In this document: positions 53,355-61,461 of the stretch, one piece after another
Layout: each line of letters starts with the position of its first letter
Position numbering within the stretch: the first letter of the stretch is position 1
Assembly (NCBI GenBank): GCA_047833665.1
Contig: CP181261.1
Span: 1,922,001 to 1,986,000 of the forward strand
DNA: 64,000 nucleotides
Reading direction: 5' to 3'
Source of the DNA: Caproicibacter sp047833665
GTDB lineage: Bacteria > Bacillota > Clostridia > Oscillospirales > Acutalibacteraceae
Program-made: the position numbers and the translations under genes
Notes under the pieces: model-generated
The model's database searches: none
Told to the model about the DNA's origin: nothing
The model's input: only the letters and a program-made list of their open reading frames with translations

Positions 53355-56252
53355 TCATTCCTCAAGGGCGGCAAACAGGCTGCGAAGCCTAATTTTAACC
53401 GCACCGAGGTTTGTAATCTCGTCAATTTTAATCTGCGTGTAGATTTTGTTTCCTTCTTCCAAAATCCGGCGAACCTCGTCCGTGGTAATCGCATCCACAC
53501 CGCATCCGAACGACACTAACTGCACCAAGTTCATATTTGGGTGGGAACAGACGTATTTTGCGGCAGCATAAAGCCGTGCATGATAGGTCCATTGATTGAG
53601 TACATCCGTATGGAATTTTTTAACCTTGTGGCTTACCACATCTTCCGTAATAACAGCCGCTCCAAGGCTGACGATAAGCTTATCAATCCCGTGGTTAATT
53701 TCCGGATCCATGTGATATGGTCTGCCGCTTAATATAATAATCGGGATTTGCTCGCGCTCAGCTTGTGCAATCATCTCATCGCCTTTTTGCCGGATTTGTT
53801 CTAGGTAATGGTCATACTCCGCATAGGCGGCCTTTGCAGCTTGCTTTACTTCACGCAGGGTAATATCCGGAAAGCTCTTGTGCAAAATCGCATGCATTTT
53901 TTTCGGAAAATCGTGTTTTCTGTGGATCCCCACATAATCGTGGATAAAATTGCGTTCAGCAAGCTCCGCCATATTGCCGGCAATGACTTCCGGATAATAT
54001 GCAACTACCGGGCAATTGTAATGATTATCGCCAAGGCCTTCATCAAAATTATAAGACATACAGGGGTAGAAAATCGTTTGAATTCCTTCATCAATCAGTG
54101 CCTGCACATGCCCATGCATCAACTTTGCCGGGAAGCAAACCGTATCGGACGGAATTGTACTCTGTCCGTTTATGTACAGTTCGCGGCTTGACAGCGGAGA
54201 AAGCACTACTTGAAATCCGAGTGTCGTAAAGAATTTTTGCCAAAAGGGAAGCAATTCGTACATGTTCAGGCCCATCGGAATCCCAATTTTCCCCCTTGGT
54301 CCGGGCGGTGATGTGCGGTAGGAAGACAAAAGCTCCATTTTATAAGCGACCATGTTCAGGGCGCTTTTGGAATTTCGACGGGCAAGCGGCTTTTCACAGC
54401 GGTTGCCGCCGATAAATCTTCGGTCTTTTCCAAAAACATTAATGGTCAGCCGACAATGGTTACTGCACAGACCGCAGTTGGTAACTTTCACTTCATGTTT
54501 AAAGTTTTCCAGTTCTTCCTTACCAATCAGTGTGCTTTCAGCGGCCGGTTTATTCTTGGCATAGAGCGCTGCGCCGTAGGCGCCCATCAGGCCGGAAATG
54601 TCCGGACGGGTAACCTCAACGCCCAATTCTTTTTCAAAAACCCGCAAGACTGCATCGTTCAAAAATGTGCCGCCCTGCACAACGATATTTCTTCCGAGTT
54701 CCTCAGCGTTTAAAACACGTATAACCTTATAAATAGCATTTTTCACAACGCTGACCGACAAGCCGGCAGAAATATCTTCCGTTGTCGCTCCGTCCTTTTG
54801 TGCCTGCTTAACCTGAGAATTCATAAATACGGTACAGCGCGAACCGAGATCCACCGGATGTTTTGCAAACAATCCAAGATTTGCAAAATCTGAAATCTCA
54901 TAACCGAGCGTATTGGCAAATGTCTGCAAAAAAGAGCCGCATCCGGATGAGCAAGCCTCATTGAGAAAGATATTGTCCACGGCTCCGTTTCTTATTTTAA
55001 AACACTTGATATCCTGCCCGCCAATGTCGATAACAAAATCCACATTGGGCCGAAAATGTTTTGCTCCCGTGAAGTGTGCAACCGTTTCAACAATTCCAAA
55101 ATCAATACCGAACGCGTTTTTTAGCAGTTCTTCCCCGTAACCGGTGACCGCGCTTCGGGCAATATGAATGTTAGGATATTTGTTGTACAAGTTGAGAAGG
55201 TACTCCCGAATAATCGGCACCGGATTGCCAGAATTGTTTTTGTAAACAGAATCAAGGATTTCCCCGTCTTTACCCAGAAGGACGGCTTTCACCGTGGTTG
55301 AACCTGCATCAATGCCAAGGAAGGCATCTCCACTATATGTATGAATATCGCCGCGCGGAGCTTTACACCGTGCATGCCGTTGACGAAATTCTTCATATTC
55401 CTCTTTGCTGTTAAAAAGCGGAGGAATGGAGAGAAAATCACCTGTTGAACCTTTTGTCCGAATTTTTTCCAGTGCATCGTCTAGGTTGGTTTCTACCGCA
55501 CCGCAAAACGCCGCTCCAATCGCCACATAATAAAGCGAATCTTTCGGACAAATTCCTGTTACTTTTAGGGCGCGGTCAAAACTGTTCCGCAATTGGGACA
55601 AAAAGGTTAAAGGCCCGCCAAGATACACCACTTTTCCGCGAATTGGGTGACCCTGCGCCAGCCCCGCAATGGTTTGGTTTGCAACAGCTGCGAAAATACT
55701 TGCGGAAATATCCGTTTTGCGCGCTCCCTGGTTTAAAAGCGGCTGAACATCCGATTTTGCAAAAACACCGCAGCGTGAAGCGATAGTGTAGATCTTTTCA
55801 TATTGGGCGGCGAGCTGGTCCATTTCCTCAAGCGACACATTCAAAAGAGTTGCCATCTGATCTATAAAAGCTCCTGTTCCGCCTGCACAAGTGCCGTTCA
55901 TACGCACTTCCAATCCACCGGAAACAAACAGGATTTTAGCGTCTTCACCGCCAAGTTCAATAATTACATCCGCATCAGGAATCAGCTTACCAACCGCAAT
56001 GCGGGTTGCATAAACTTCCTGAACAAAAGGAAGATTGCACTTTTGTGAAATTCCCATGCCGGCAGAGCCGGTTACAGTCAGCATGGCTGTATTGTCCAAA
56101 CTGAATTTCTGACGGACTTTTTCCAAAATCTCCGTTGCTTTTTCTGCTATCTTAGAATAATGCCGTTCATATGAACGATACAAAATATTGCCATTATCCT
56201 CTAGAACAACACATTTTATAGTGGTTGAACCGATATCCAGTCCAATTTTCAT
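53355..56252 (-). CDS. Acyl-CoA dehydratase activase with two BcrAD/BadFG ATPase domains
   Basis: Two ASKHA ATPase domains: residues 1 to about 255 (KIGLDIGSTTIKCVVLEDNG, CAGGTGAFIDQMATLLN, ASRCGVFAKSDVQP) and about 310-565 (LGIDAGSTTVKAVLLGKDG, ACSSGCGSFLQTFA, GSRCTVFMNSQVKQ). The Cys residues bind the bridging [4Fe-4S] cluster of this family, which drives ATP-coupled electron transfer to a dehydratase. The C-terminal third is a DUF2229-like domain with VTNCGLCSNHCRLTI. ATG at 56252 has AGGG 7 nt upstream. Oxygen-sensitive chemistry fits an anaerobe. Confidence 0.88.
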   Translation of the reverse strand: MKIGLDIGSTTIKCVVLEDNGNILYRSYERHYSKIAEKATEILEKVRQKFSLDNTAMLTVTGSAGMGISQKCNLPFVQEVYATRIAVGKLIPDADVIIELGGEDAKILFVSGGLEVRMNGTCAGGTGAFIDQMATLLNVSLEEMDQLAAQYEKIYTIASRCGVFAKSDVQPLLNQGARKTDISASIFAAVANQTIAGLAQGHPIRGKVVYLGGPLTFLSQLRNSFDRALKVTGICPKDSLYYVAIGAAFCGAVETNLDDALEKIRTKGSTGDFLSIPPLFNSKEEYEEFRQRHARCKAPRGDIHTYSGDAFLGIDAGSTTVKAVLLGKDGEILDSVYKNNSGNPVPIIREYLLNLYNKYPNIHIARSAVTGYGEELLKNAFGIDFGIVETVAHFTGAKHFRPNVDFVIDIGGQDIKCFKIRNGAVDNIFLNEACSSGCGSFLQTFANTLGYEISDFANLGLFAKHPVDLGSRCTVFMNSQVKQAQKDGATTEDISAGLSVSVVKNAIYKVIRVLNAEELGRNIVVQGGTFLNDAVLRVFEKELGVEVTRPDISGLMGAYGAALYAKNKPAAESTLIGKEELENFKHEVKVTNCGLCSNHCRLTINVFGKDRRFIGGNRCEKPLARRNSKSALNMVAYKMELLSSYRTSPPGPRGKIGIPMGLNMYELLPFWQKFFTTLGFQVVLSPLSSRELYINGQSTIPSDTVCFPAKLMHGHVQALIDEGIQTIFYPCMSYNFDEGLGDNHYNCPVVAYYPEVIAGNMAELAERNFIHDYVGIHRKHDFPKKMHAILHKSFPDITLREVKQAAKAAYAEYDHYLEQIRQKGDEMIAQAEREQIPIIILSGRPYHMDPEINHGIDKLIVSLGAAVITEDVVSHKVKKFHTDVLNQWTYHARLYAAAKYVCSHPNMNLVQLVSFGCGVDAITTDEVRRILEEGNKIYTQIKIDEITNLGAVKIRLRSLFAALEE

Positions 56253-56362
56253 TGCAATGCCCTGCCATTTCTTTTTGATATCTAAATACACGCTAACAGT
56301 CATTCTAATTCCATCATAGCAATTCTGTCAAGAGATTTTACATTTAAAATCATTGGATTACC

Positions 56363-56391
56363 TTGTCCTTTTGTCCGCGTAATGCTAAAAT
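56363..56391 (+). promoter_or_regulatory. Probable promoter of pyrB
   Basis: TTGTCC (56363-56368), 17-bp spacer, TAAAAT (56386-56391) in the divergent gap before pyrB; the rest of the gap is AT-rich, without a PyrR-type attenuator that I can see. Confidence 0.5.
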
Positions 56392-56442
56392 ATTAAAAAT
56401 ATATAATAAAATGAAAATAAAATGAAGTACGGGGTGGTTCGG

Positions 56443-57519
56443 ATGCGTTTTTATGACATGATCGATCTGGATCAGTTGTCAGTGGAAGAAATCATGGAAC
56501 TGATTGCGCTTGCCAACAGTATCCGCAAAAATCCGTGGGCTTACCGGGAATCCTGCCGAGGCAAGATTATGGCAACATTGTTTTATGAGCCTTCCACACG
56601 AACAAAGATGTCCTTTCAAACAGCGATGTATCGGCTTGGAGGCGAGGTGATTGGCTTCGACAATCCTGAAAATTCATCCGTCTCCAAAGGCGAAAGTCTC
56701 AAAGATACCATCACGGTTGTCAGCGGATATGCAGATCTCATCGTTATGCGCAATCCCTATGAAGGTGCAGCGACTGCCGCGTCATTGTATTCTAAATCTC
56801 CTATTATTAACGCGGGAGACGGCGGACACCTGCATCCAACACAGACACTGACAGATTTGGTAACCTTATATAATGAAAAAGGAAGATTGGACCATTTAAA
56901 AATTGGTCTTTGCGGTGACTTAAAAAACGGACGAACGGTTCATTCTTTGATTCGTACAATGACCCGCTTTCACGGTTCTTCTTTTGTGTTGATTTCCACC
57001 CCTGAACTTGCCTTGCCGAAGTATGTGCGGGATGTGATGGATGCCGCGGGATGTTCCTATACAGAAGTACAAACTTTGGAGCAGGCTTTGCCGGAATTGG
57101 ATGTGTTATATATGACCCGGATTCAACAGGAACGTTTTGCCGACCGTGCTGAATATGAGCGTCAAAAGGGTGTTTTTATTCTGGACAGAGCAAAACTCCG
57201 GTATGCAAAGCCTGATTTAAAAATTCTGCATCCTCTCCCGAGGGTGGATGAGATTGCAGTGGATGTGGACAATGACCCGCGCGCCTCTTATTTTCAGCAG
57301 ACCATATATGGTGTTTATGCGCGAATGGCTTTGATTTTAACCATCCTTCAAAGCTGGGAAGGTAAAACGGCAGAGAAAAAGCCACCGCATCCTACCCATC
57401 CGTACCGCTGCTCCAATCCCCAATGTATCACACAAACCGAACGTTATTTGCCGGCACGTTTTACAGAAGTCGGGGATATGCTGGTTTGTTCCTACTGCGA
57501 CAGCACAACGTTAGTCTAA
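56443..57519 (+). CDS. pyrB: Aspartate carbamoyltransferase with C-terminal PyrI-type zinc tail
   Basis: Second step of pyrimidine synthesis. Carbamoyl-phosphate site FYEPSTRTKMSFQTAMY, HPTQTLTDL, LCGDLKNGRTVHSL and ILHPLPRVDEIAVDVDN are intact and look like the E. coli class. After about residue 310 a linker leads to a 40-residue zinc ribbon, RCSNPQC then VCSYC (Cx4C and CxxC), like the C-terminal domain of PyrI, but the allosteric nucleotide-binding domain of PyrI is absent. ATG at 56443 has GGGGTGG 5 nt upstream. The TAA stop lies inside the IS copy 2 duplication. Confidence 0.92.
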   Translation: MRFYDMIDLDQLSVEEIMELIALANSIRKNPWAYRESCRGKIMATLFYEPSTRTKMSFQTAMYRLGGEVIGFDNPENSSVSKGESLKDTITVVSGYADLIVMRNPYEGAATAASLYSKSPIINAGDGGHLHPTQTLTDLVTLYNEKGRLDHLKIGLCGDLKNGRTVHSLIRTMTRFHGSSFVLISTPELALPKYVRDVMDAAGCSYTEVQTLEQALPELDVLYMTRIQQERFADRAEYERQKGVFILDRAKLRYAKPDLKILHPLPRVDEIAVDVDNDPRASYFQQTIYGVYARMALILTILQSWEGKTAEKKPPHPTHPYRCSNPQCITQTERYLPARFTEVGDMLVCSYCDSTTLV

Positions 57520-57532
57520 TCTGCCAAGGTCC
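57507..57532. repeat. 26-bp target-site duplication, IS481-like copy 2, left
   Basis: Begins AACGTTAGTC and ends CCAAGGTCC; identical to 58595-58620. It contains the last codons and TAA stop of pyrB, so the gene end is preserved. Confidence 0.92.
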
Positions 57533-58594
57533 TGTAGGTTTGTCAAACATATTGGACAGTATGGGAATGCAAAAATTCAGAAGGAGACAACCAATGAAGA
57601 GGACGCATCGGCATATTATTAGAGCGTCTTAAGTAGATGGAAAGTTGGTTTTCAAAGTCCGCTAAAGAGTAAAAATGGTGTTTGTCATAAAAGCGTTTTT
57701 GGTCTTCGCGATGACTGCGTTCCACTTTCCCGTTGTGCCTAGGGGTATAAGGACGAATTAACTTGTGCCGGATATGAAGTTTAGCGGCAGTGGCCTCGAA
57801 CAACGTCAGCAAATGTTTCTTGGAAGGTGAGAAACGGTTGGTGAATTCAAAACCGTTGTCAGTTTGAACGCATTCCACACGAACGCCGCGCCGGGCAAAC
57901 CATTCGACAGCTCGTTTTAGAAAGTCAGCAGAAGAGTAAGTACTCTGTTCAGGGTACGCTGCCAGAAAACGCAGCCTAGAAAATTCATCAATAGCTGTGT
58001 ACTGGAAAAGCCGAAGCTCAGGGTCGGCAATACAGCGCTTTGGAACAACTTTTACATCGATCTGAATGCGCTCTCCGGGATATGTCATTTGCTCATATGG
58101 CTTTGGCTGATATTTCTTCTTTGGTTTTGATTCTGGGAACATTCCCATTCGGCGCATTACACGGAACAGACTTTCCGGACATCGTGTGTATCCCCGCTTT
58201 TTCAACCGAGACCATAGTTCAATCATACCGAGGTCGGGATTTCTGCGCCGCATGTCGCGAATCAGCTTTAACTCGGCAGGTGTATGCTGGTTTGGATGAC
58301 TGTGAGGCCTCCTAGACCGGCAAGCCAACGATTCTAATGTACCGTCATACCGGGCCATCCAGAAATAGATAAAGGAACGGCTTTTGTTGTATTTTCGGCT
58401 CGCACGGCTAACACCGTACTTTTGAGCATAGATCATTAGGGATTGCCTAAACTTCATGTCTTGTGTTACACTATTCATGCAGAAATGGGCACTTCCTTTC
58501 GGTATCATTTAGTTTTGGTAGCTTTATTGTAACCGATGTGTCCATTTCTGTTTTTATTTTTTCTCAACTGTCCAATATGTATTGTAGTCCTACA
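57533..58594 (-). mobile_element. IS481-like insertion sequence, copy 2 (1062 bp)
   Basis: Same ends and gene as copy 1 and same orientation; bounded by a different 26-bp duplication. It sits between pyrB and the yebC promoter. Confidence 0.93.
57543..58478 (-). CDS. IS481-like rve-type transposase (copy 2)
   Basis: 311 residues, amino-acid identical to copy 1 although the DNA differs at about eight sites within the gene, so all of those changes are silent. In this copy the frame stays open ten codons further upstream to an ATG at 58508. The start at 58478 is kept to match copy 1. Confidence 0.9.
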   Translation of the reverse strand: MNSVTQDMKFRQSLMIYAQKYGVSRASRKYNKSRSFIYFWMARYDGTLESLACRSRRPHSHPNQHTPAELKLIRDMRRRNPDLGMIELWSRLKKRGYTRCPESLFRVMRRMGMFPESKPKKKYQPKPYEQMTYPGERIQIDVKVVPKRCIADPELRLFQYTAIDEFSRLRFLAAYPEQSTYSSADFLKRAVEWFARRGVRVECVQTDNGFEFTNRFSPSKKHLLTLFEATAAKLHIRHKLIRPYTPRHNGKVERSHREDQKRFYDKHHFYSLADFENQLSIYLRRSNNMPMRPLHWLSPSEFLHSHTVQYV

Positions 58595-58620
58595 AACGTT
58601 AGTCTAATCTGCCAAGGTCC
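58595..58620. repeat. 26-bp target-site duplication, IS481-like copy 2, right
   Basis: Identical to 57507-57532; ends 4 bp before the -35 box of the yebC promoter. Confidence 0.92.
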
Positions 58621-58624
58621 GTGC

Positions 58625-58653
58625 TTGCCATTCCTCAAAAACTGTGATATGAT
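58625..58653 (+). promoter_or_regulatory. Sigma-A promoter of yebC
   Basis: TTGCCA (58625-58630), 17-bp spacer, TATGAT (58648-58653) with TGA directly before it (extended -10). Nearly the same design as the tRNA-Ala promoter. Confidence 0.8.
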
Positions 58654-58689
58654 GAAAATCAGTGCAATTTTAGGTTTGGAGGACTACTT

Positions 58690-59436
58690 ATGTCGGGCCA
58701 TTCAAAATGGAATAATATTAAAAGAAAAAAAGAAAAAGCAGATGGAGCTAAAGCAAAAATTTTCACAAAAATCGGACGAGAACTCGCAGTAGCAGTAAAA
58801 CAAGGCGGCGGACCGGATCCCGCTGCTAATTCACGCCTTAGGGACTGTATTGCAAAAGCAAAAGCAGCTAATGTTCCAAATGAGAACATCGAACGAATTA
58901 TCAAGAAAGCTGCGGGTGAAGGCGACGACACGAAATTTGAAAGCATTACTTACGAAGGTTACGGTCCAAACGGTATTGCAATTATTGTGGAAGCATTGAC
59001 GGACAACCGCAACCGCACCGCCGGCGATATACGGCATTATTTCGACAAATTTGGAGGAAAACTTGGTCAAAACGGCTGCGTTTCCTACCTTTTTGAACGC
59101 AAAGGTGTCATTTTAATTGAAAAGGAAGGCCTTGACGAAGACAAGGTCATGGAAGACGGATTGGAAGCCGGTGCTTCTGATTTTCGCGCCGATGCGGATG
59201 TCTTTGAAATTGATACGGAACCGGATGATTTCAGTGATGTCCTGAATGATTTGGAAAAGAAAGGCTATCAATTCGTTTCTGCAGAGGTCGAAATGGTGCC
59301 GAGTACCACCGTTACACTGACGGATCCGGATGCGAAATTGAAAATCCAGCGCCTGCTTGATACTCTAGAAGACAACGACGACGTACAGAACGTTTGGCAT
59401 AACTGGGATAATTCGGATGAAGATGAAGAAAACTAA
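58690..59436 (+). CDS. yebC: YebC/PmpR family (TACO1-like) protein
   Basis: Conserved protein long called a transcriptional regulator and more recently tied to translation of proline-rich sequences. SGHSKWNNIKRKKEKADGAK at the N-terminus, PAANSRLRDCIAKAKAANVP, ITYEGYGPNGIAIIVEALTD and the C-terminal IDTEPDDF region are all typical. 248 residues; GGAGG precedes the ATG by 8 nt. Confidence 0.96.
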   Translation: MSGHSKWNNIKRKKEKADGAKAKIFTKIGRELAVAVKQGGGPDPAANSRLRDCIAKAKAANVPNENIERIIKKAAGEGDDTKFESITYEGYGPNGIAIIVEALTDNRNRTAGDIRHYFDKFGGKLGQNGCVSYLFERKGVILIEKEGLDEDKVMEDGLEAGASDFRADADVFEIDTEPDDFSDVLNDLEKKGYQFVSAEVEMVPSTTVTLTDPDAKLKIQRLLDTLEDNDDVQNVWHNWDNSDEDEEN

Positions 59437-59488
59437 GCATATGCGGCAAAAGCCGCGAAGGAATGAATGATGGTTCGGAGGCGGCTAT

Positions 59489-61204
59489 ATGACTGATCCG
59501 GCAAATTTGTGTATGAACTGCATGTCCGACAAAGCTGGAGCGGTAATCTGCCCCCACTGTGGGTTTCGCGGAGATGAAGCTCAAATGCAGCATGCACTCC
59601 CGCCCAAAACGGTACTGCAAAAAAGATATTTGGTAGGCATGGCCAAAGAAAGCAACGGAGAAGGCATCACATATATCGGGTATGACACTGTTTTAAACAT
59701 CCCCATCAAACTGCGTGAATTTTTCCCTCAAACACTCAGTGAACGTGCAAGCAACAAAACGGATGTGCGAGTCATCAGCGGCAGTGAAATTGTTTTTGAT
59801 GAGATCTTAGCTCAATTTCTAAATTATGCTAGAGATCTCGCTCATATGCGCGAACTTACCGCGATTATGCATATCTACGATATTTTTGAGGAAAATCATA
59901 CCGCATACACCGTGTCCGAATGGAAGGACAGCATTACACTGCGCTATTTTGTGGAGCGCAGCGGCGGAAAACTCAGTTGGAACACCGCACGCCAGTTGTT
60001 TATGCCGGTGCTTTCTGCACTGAGTACTCTTCATGCCCATTCCATCAGACATTTGGGAATTTCTCCGGATACTTTGGAGATTATGGAAGATGGCCGCATG
60101 AAGCTTGACGGATTTTCCATTATGGCGGTTAGACAAATGGACACGGATCTTCCCCCGGATATGACAGCTGGTTGTGCTGCCATTGAGCAGTATATTATGG
60201 ATTATCAACCGAATGAAGCAACAGATGTCTATGGATTTGCAGCTTCTCTGTTTTTTGCGTTAACAGGGAAACTACCTCCGGATGCATTAAAGCGCAAAAA
60301 TGATCCTCGCCTTTATATTCCTACAGCAGTGCTGCACACCCTTCCTCCTTATGTGGTCACAGCATTGGCCAATGCACTTCAAGTATCGCCGGATCGTCGT
60401 ACGCCGACATTTGAACGCCTTCGAACGGAACTTTCCGCTGCGCCCGTAACTGCCGTGCTGGAGCAAACACGGCGCATGAAGGCGGTTCAAACGCACAGTG
60501 ATGTGCATTCGGATAATTCCCACAAAAAGGATAAAAAAAGAAAAAAACGTGAATTACCCGGCTTTGTTTGGGTTCTTGCCTCATGTGCTGTGATGTTGGT
60601 CGTTTTTACAGCAATTGGCGTTTTCTGGATTAGTCAGATGTCTCGTGATTCATGGGGGCTTGCAGCGGATACCGCTCCTGAAACGCCAAATAAGTCATCT
60701 GAATCCCTAGCAGAAAAATCGTCTGTTAATCTGCTGGAAGCAAATTCTTCTGATGCAGATAAAATTATTGTACCAAATCTGGTGGGTCAAAACTACGAAC
60801 AACTTGTCTCGGCTTCGTCAAATGAAAATGACCAAAATGCTGATTATCAGGTTCTTCGTTCCTCGAGCAAATTTTCGGATACTGTACCAGAAGGCTGCAT
60901 TATTTCCCAGCAGCCTGAAGCAGGAGAAAAAATGACAAAAGGGACAGCAATCGTAGTCGTTGTCAGTGAAGGGCCATCCGTGAGAACTCTTCCTGAAATT
61001 TCCGGCAAAACTCTGCCCGATGCGTCAGAGGATGTAACTGCCGCCGGTTTTGTTCCAACAAAAACAGAGGATTATAGTGATACGGTGCCTGCCGGCCGTG
61101 TCATTGGTTACCAAGACGCCAAAGCAGGCAGCCAAATGGCATATGGTTCCAAAGTAGTTATTGTCGTGAGCAAAGGTCCTAATCCGAATTCATACAATCC
61201 TTAG
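59489..61204 (+). CDS. Membrane-anchored pseudokinase with zinc ribbon and PASTA domains
   Basis: N-terminal zinc ribbon (CMNCM, CPHC; residues 8-25), a Ser/Thr kinase-like domain (about 38-320), a membrane helix (about 355-378) and two extracellular PASTA domains (about 425-495 and 497-566). The VAIK lysine may survive (IPIKLREFFP), but the catalytic loop reads RHLGISPDTLEI (HRD lost: Gly replaces Asp) and DFG reads LDGFSI. It is therefore probably a pseudokinase that senses muropeptides or wall precursors by PASTA and signals by binding. GGAGG about 10 nt before the ATG. Confidence 0.82.
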   Translation: MTDPANLCMNCMSDKAGAVICPHCGFRGDEAQMQHALPPKTVLQKRYLVGMAKESNGEGITYIGYDTVLNIPIKLREFFPQTLSERASNKTDVRVISGSEIVFDEILAQFLNYARDLAHMRELTAIMHIYDIFEENHTAYTVSEWKDSITLRYFVERSGGKLSWNTARQLFMPVLSALSTLHAHSIRHLGISPDTLEIMEDGRMKLDGFSIMAVRQMDTDLPPDMTAGCAAIEQYIMDYQPNEATDVYGFAASLFFALTGKLPPDALKRKNDPRLYIPTAVLHTLPPYVVTALANALQVSPDRRTPTFERLRTELSAAPVTAVLEQTRRMKAVQTHSDVHSDNSHKKDKKRKKRELPGFVWVLASCAVMLVVFTAIGVFWISQMSRDSWGLAADTAPETPNKSSESLAEKSSVNLLEANSSDADKIIVPNLVGQNYEQLVSASSNENDQNADYQVLRSSSKFSDTVPEGCIISQQPEAGEKMTKGTAIVVVVSEGPSVRTLPEISGKTLPDASEDVTAAGFVPTKTEDYSDTVPAGRVIGYQDAKAGSQMAYGSKVVIVVSKGPNPNSYNP

Positions 61205-61261
61205 CTTTTTCATATTACAACGGGTAAAATTGAATTAAAACAAAAGGAGCGGTTTTAACTG

Positions 61262-61404
61262 TTCCCGGCCTACCCCAAAAGCCCAGCGAAAGCCGTGCTT
61301 TTGGATTGTCGAATAATCTATGCAACGCATGAAGCAAAAGCTAGGAGTTATTCAGCAATCCGAATGGAGGGTAAGGGATGCTGATCCCTTACCCTCCATT
61401 TTTT
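61262..61404 (+). ncRNA. Candidate structured RNA, unassigned
   Basis: An intergenic sequence with several nested helices: a 13-bp stem (two mismatches) capped by GAAA (61275-61304, CCAAAAGC / GCTTTTGG), a two-part stem ATTG+GAATAA (61305-61316) pairing with TTATTC+CAAT (61348-61359) that encloses two small hairpins (ATGC-aac-GCAT, AGC-aaaa-GCT), and a final terminator. TACCC (61271-61275) could also pair with GGGTA in the terminator's 5' arm. TTGAAT-17-TTTTAA upstream is a weak promoter. No plus-strand gene follows, so it would be a stand-alone RNA. Not a family I can name. Confidence 0.5.
61365..61404 (+). terminator. Strong rho-independent terminator
   Basis: Perfect 15-bp stem TGGAGGGTAAGGGAT / ATCCCTTACCCTCCA with a GCTG loop and six T; ends the candidate RNA and probably the pseudokinase transcript. 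Confidence 0.9.
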
Positions 61405-61461
61405 GCGTCCGTCCCGTGACGAACACATGCAACGGGGTTCGTAGCAGCATTATTCGATATA

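Noticed and set aside
50601..58620. A composite transposon formed by the two IS481-like copies with the tRNA, activase and pyrB genes between them
   Set aside because: Each copy has its own, different flanking duplication, which shows two independent insertions.
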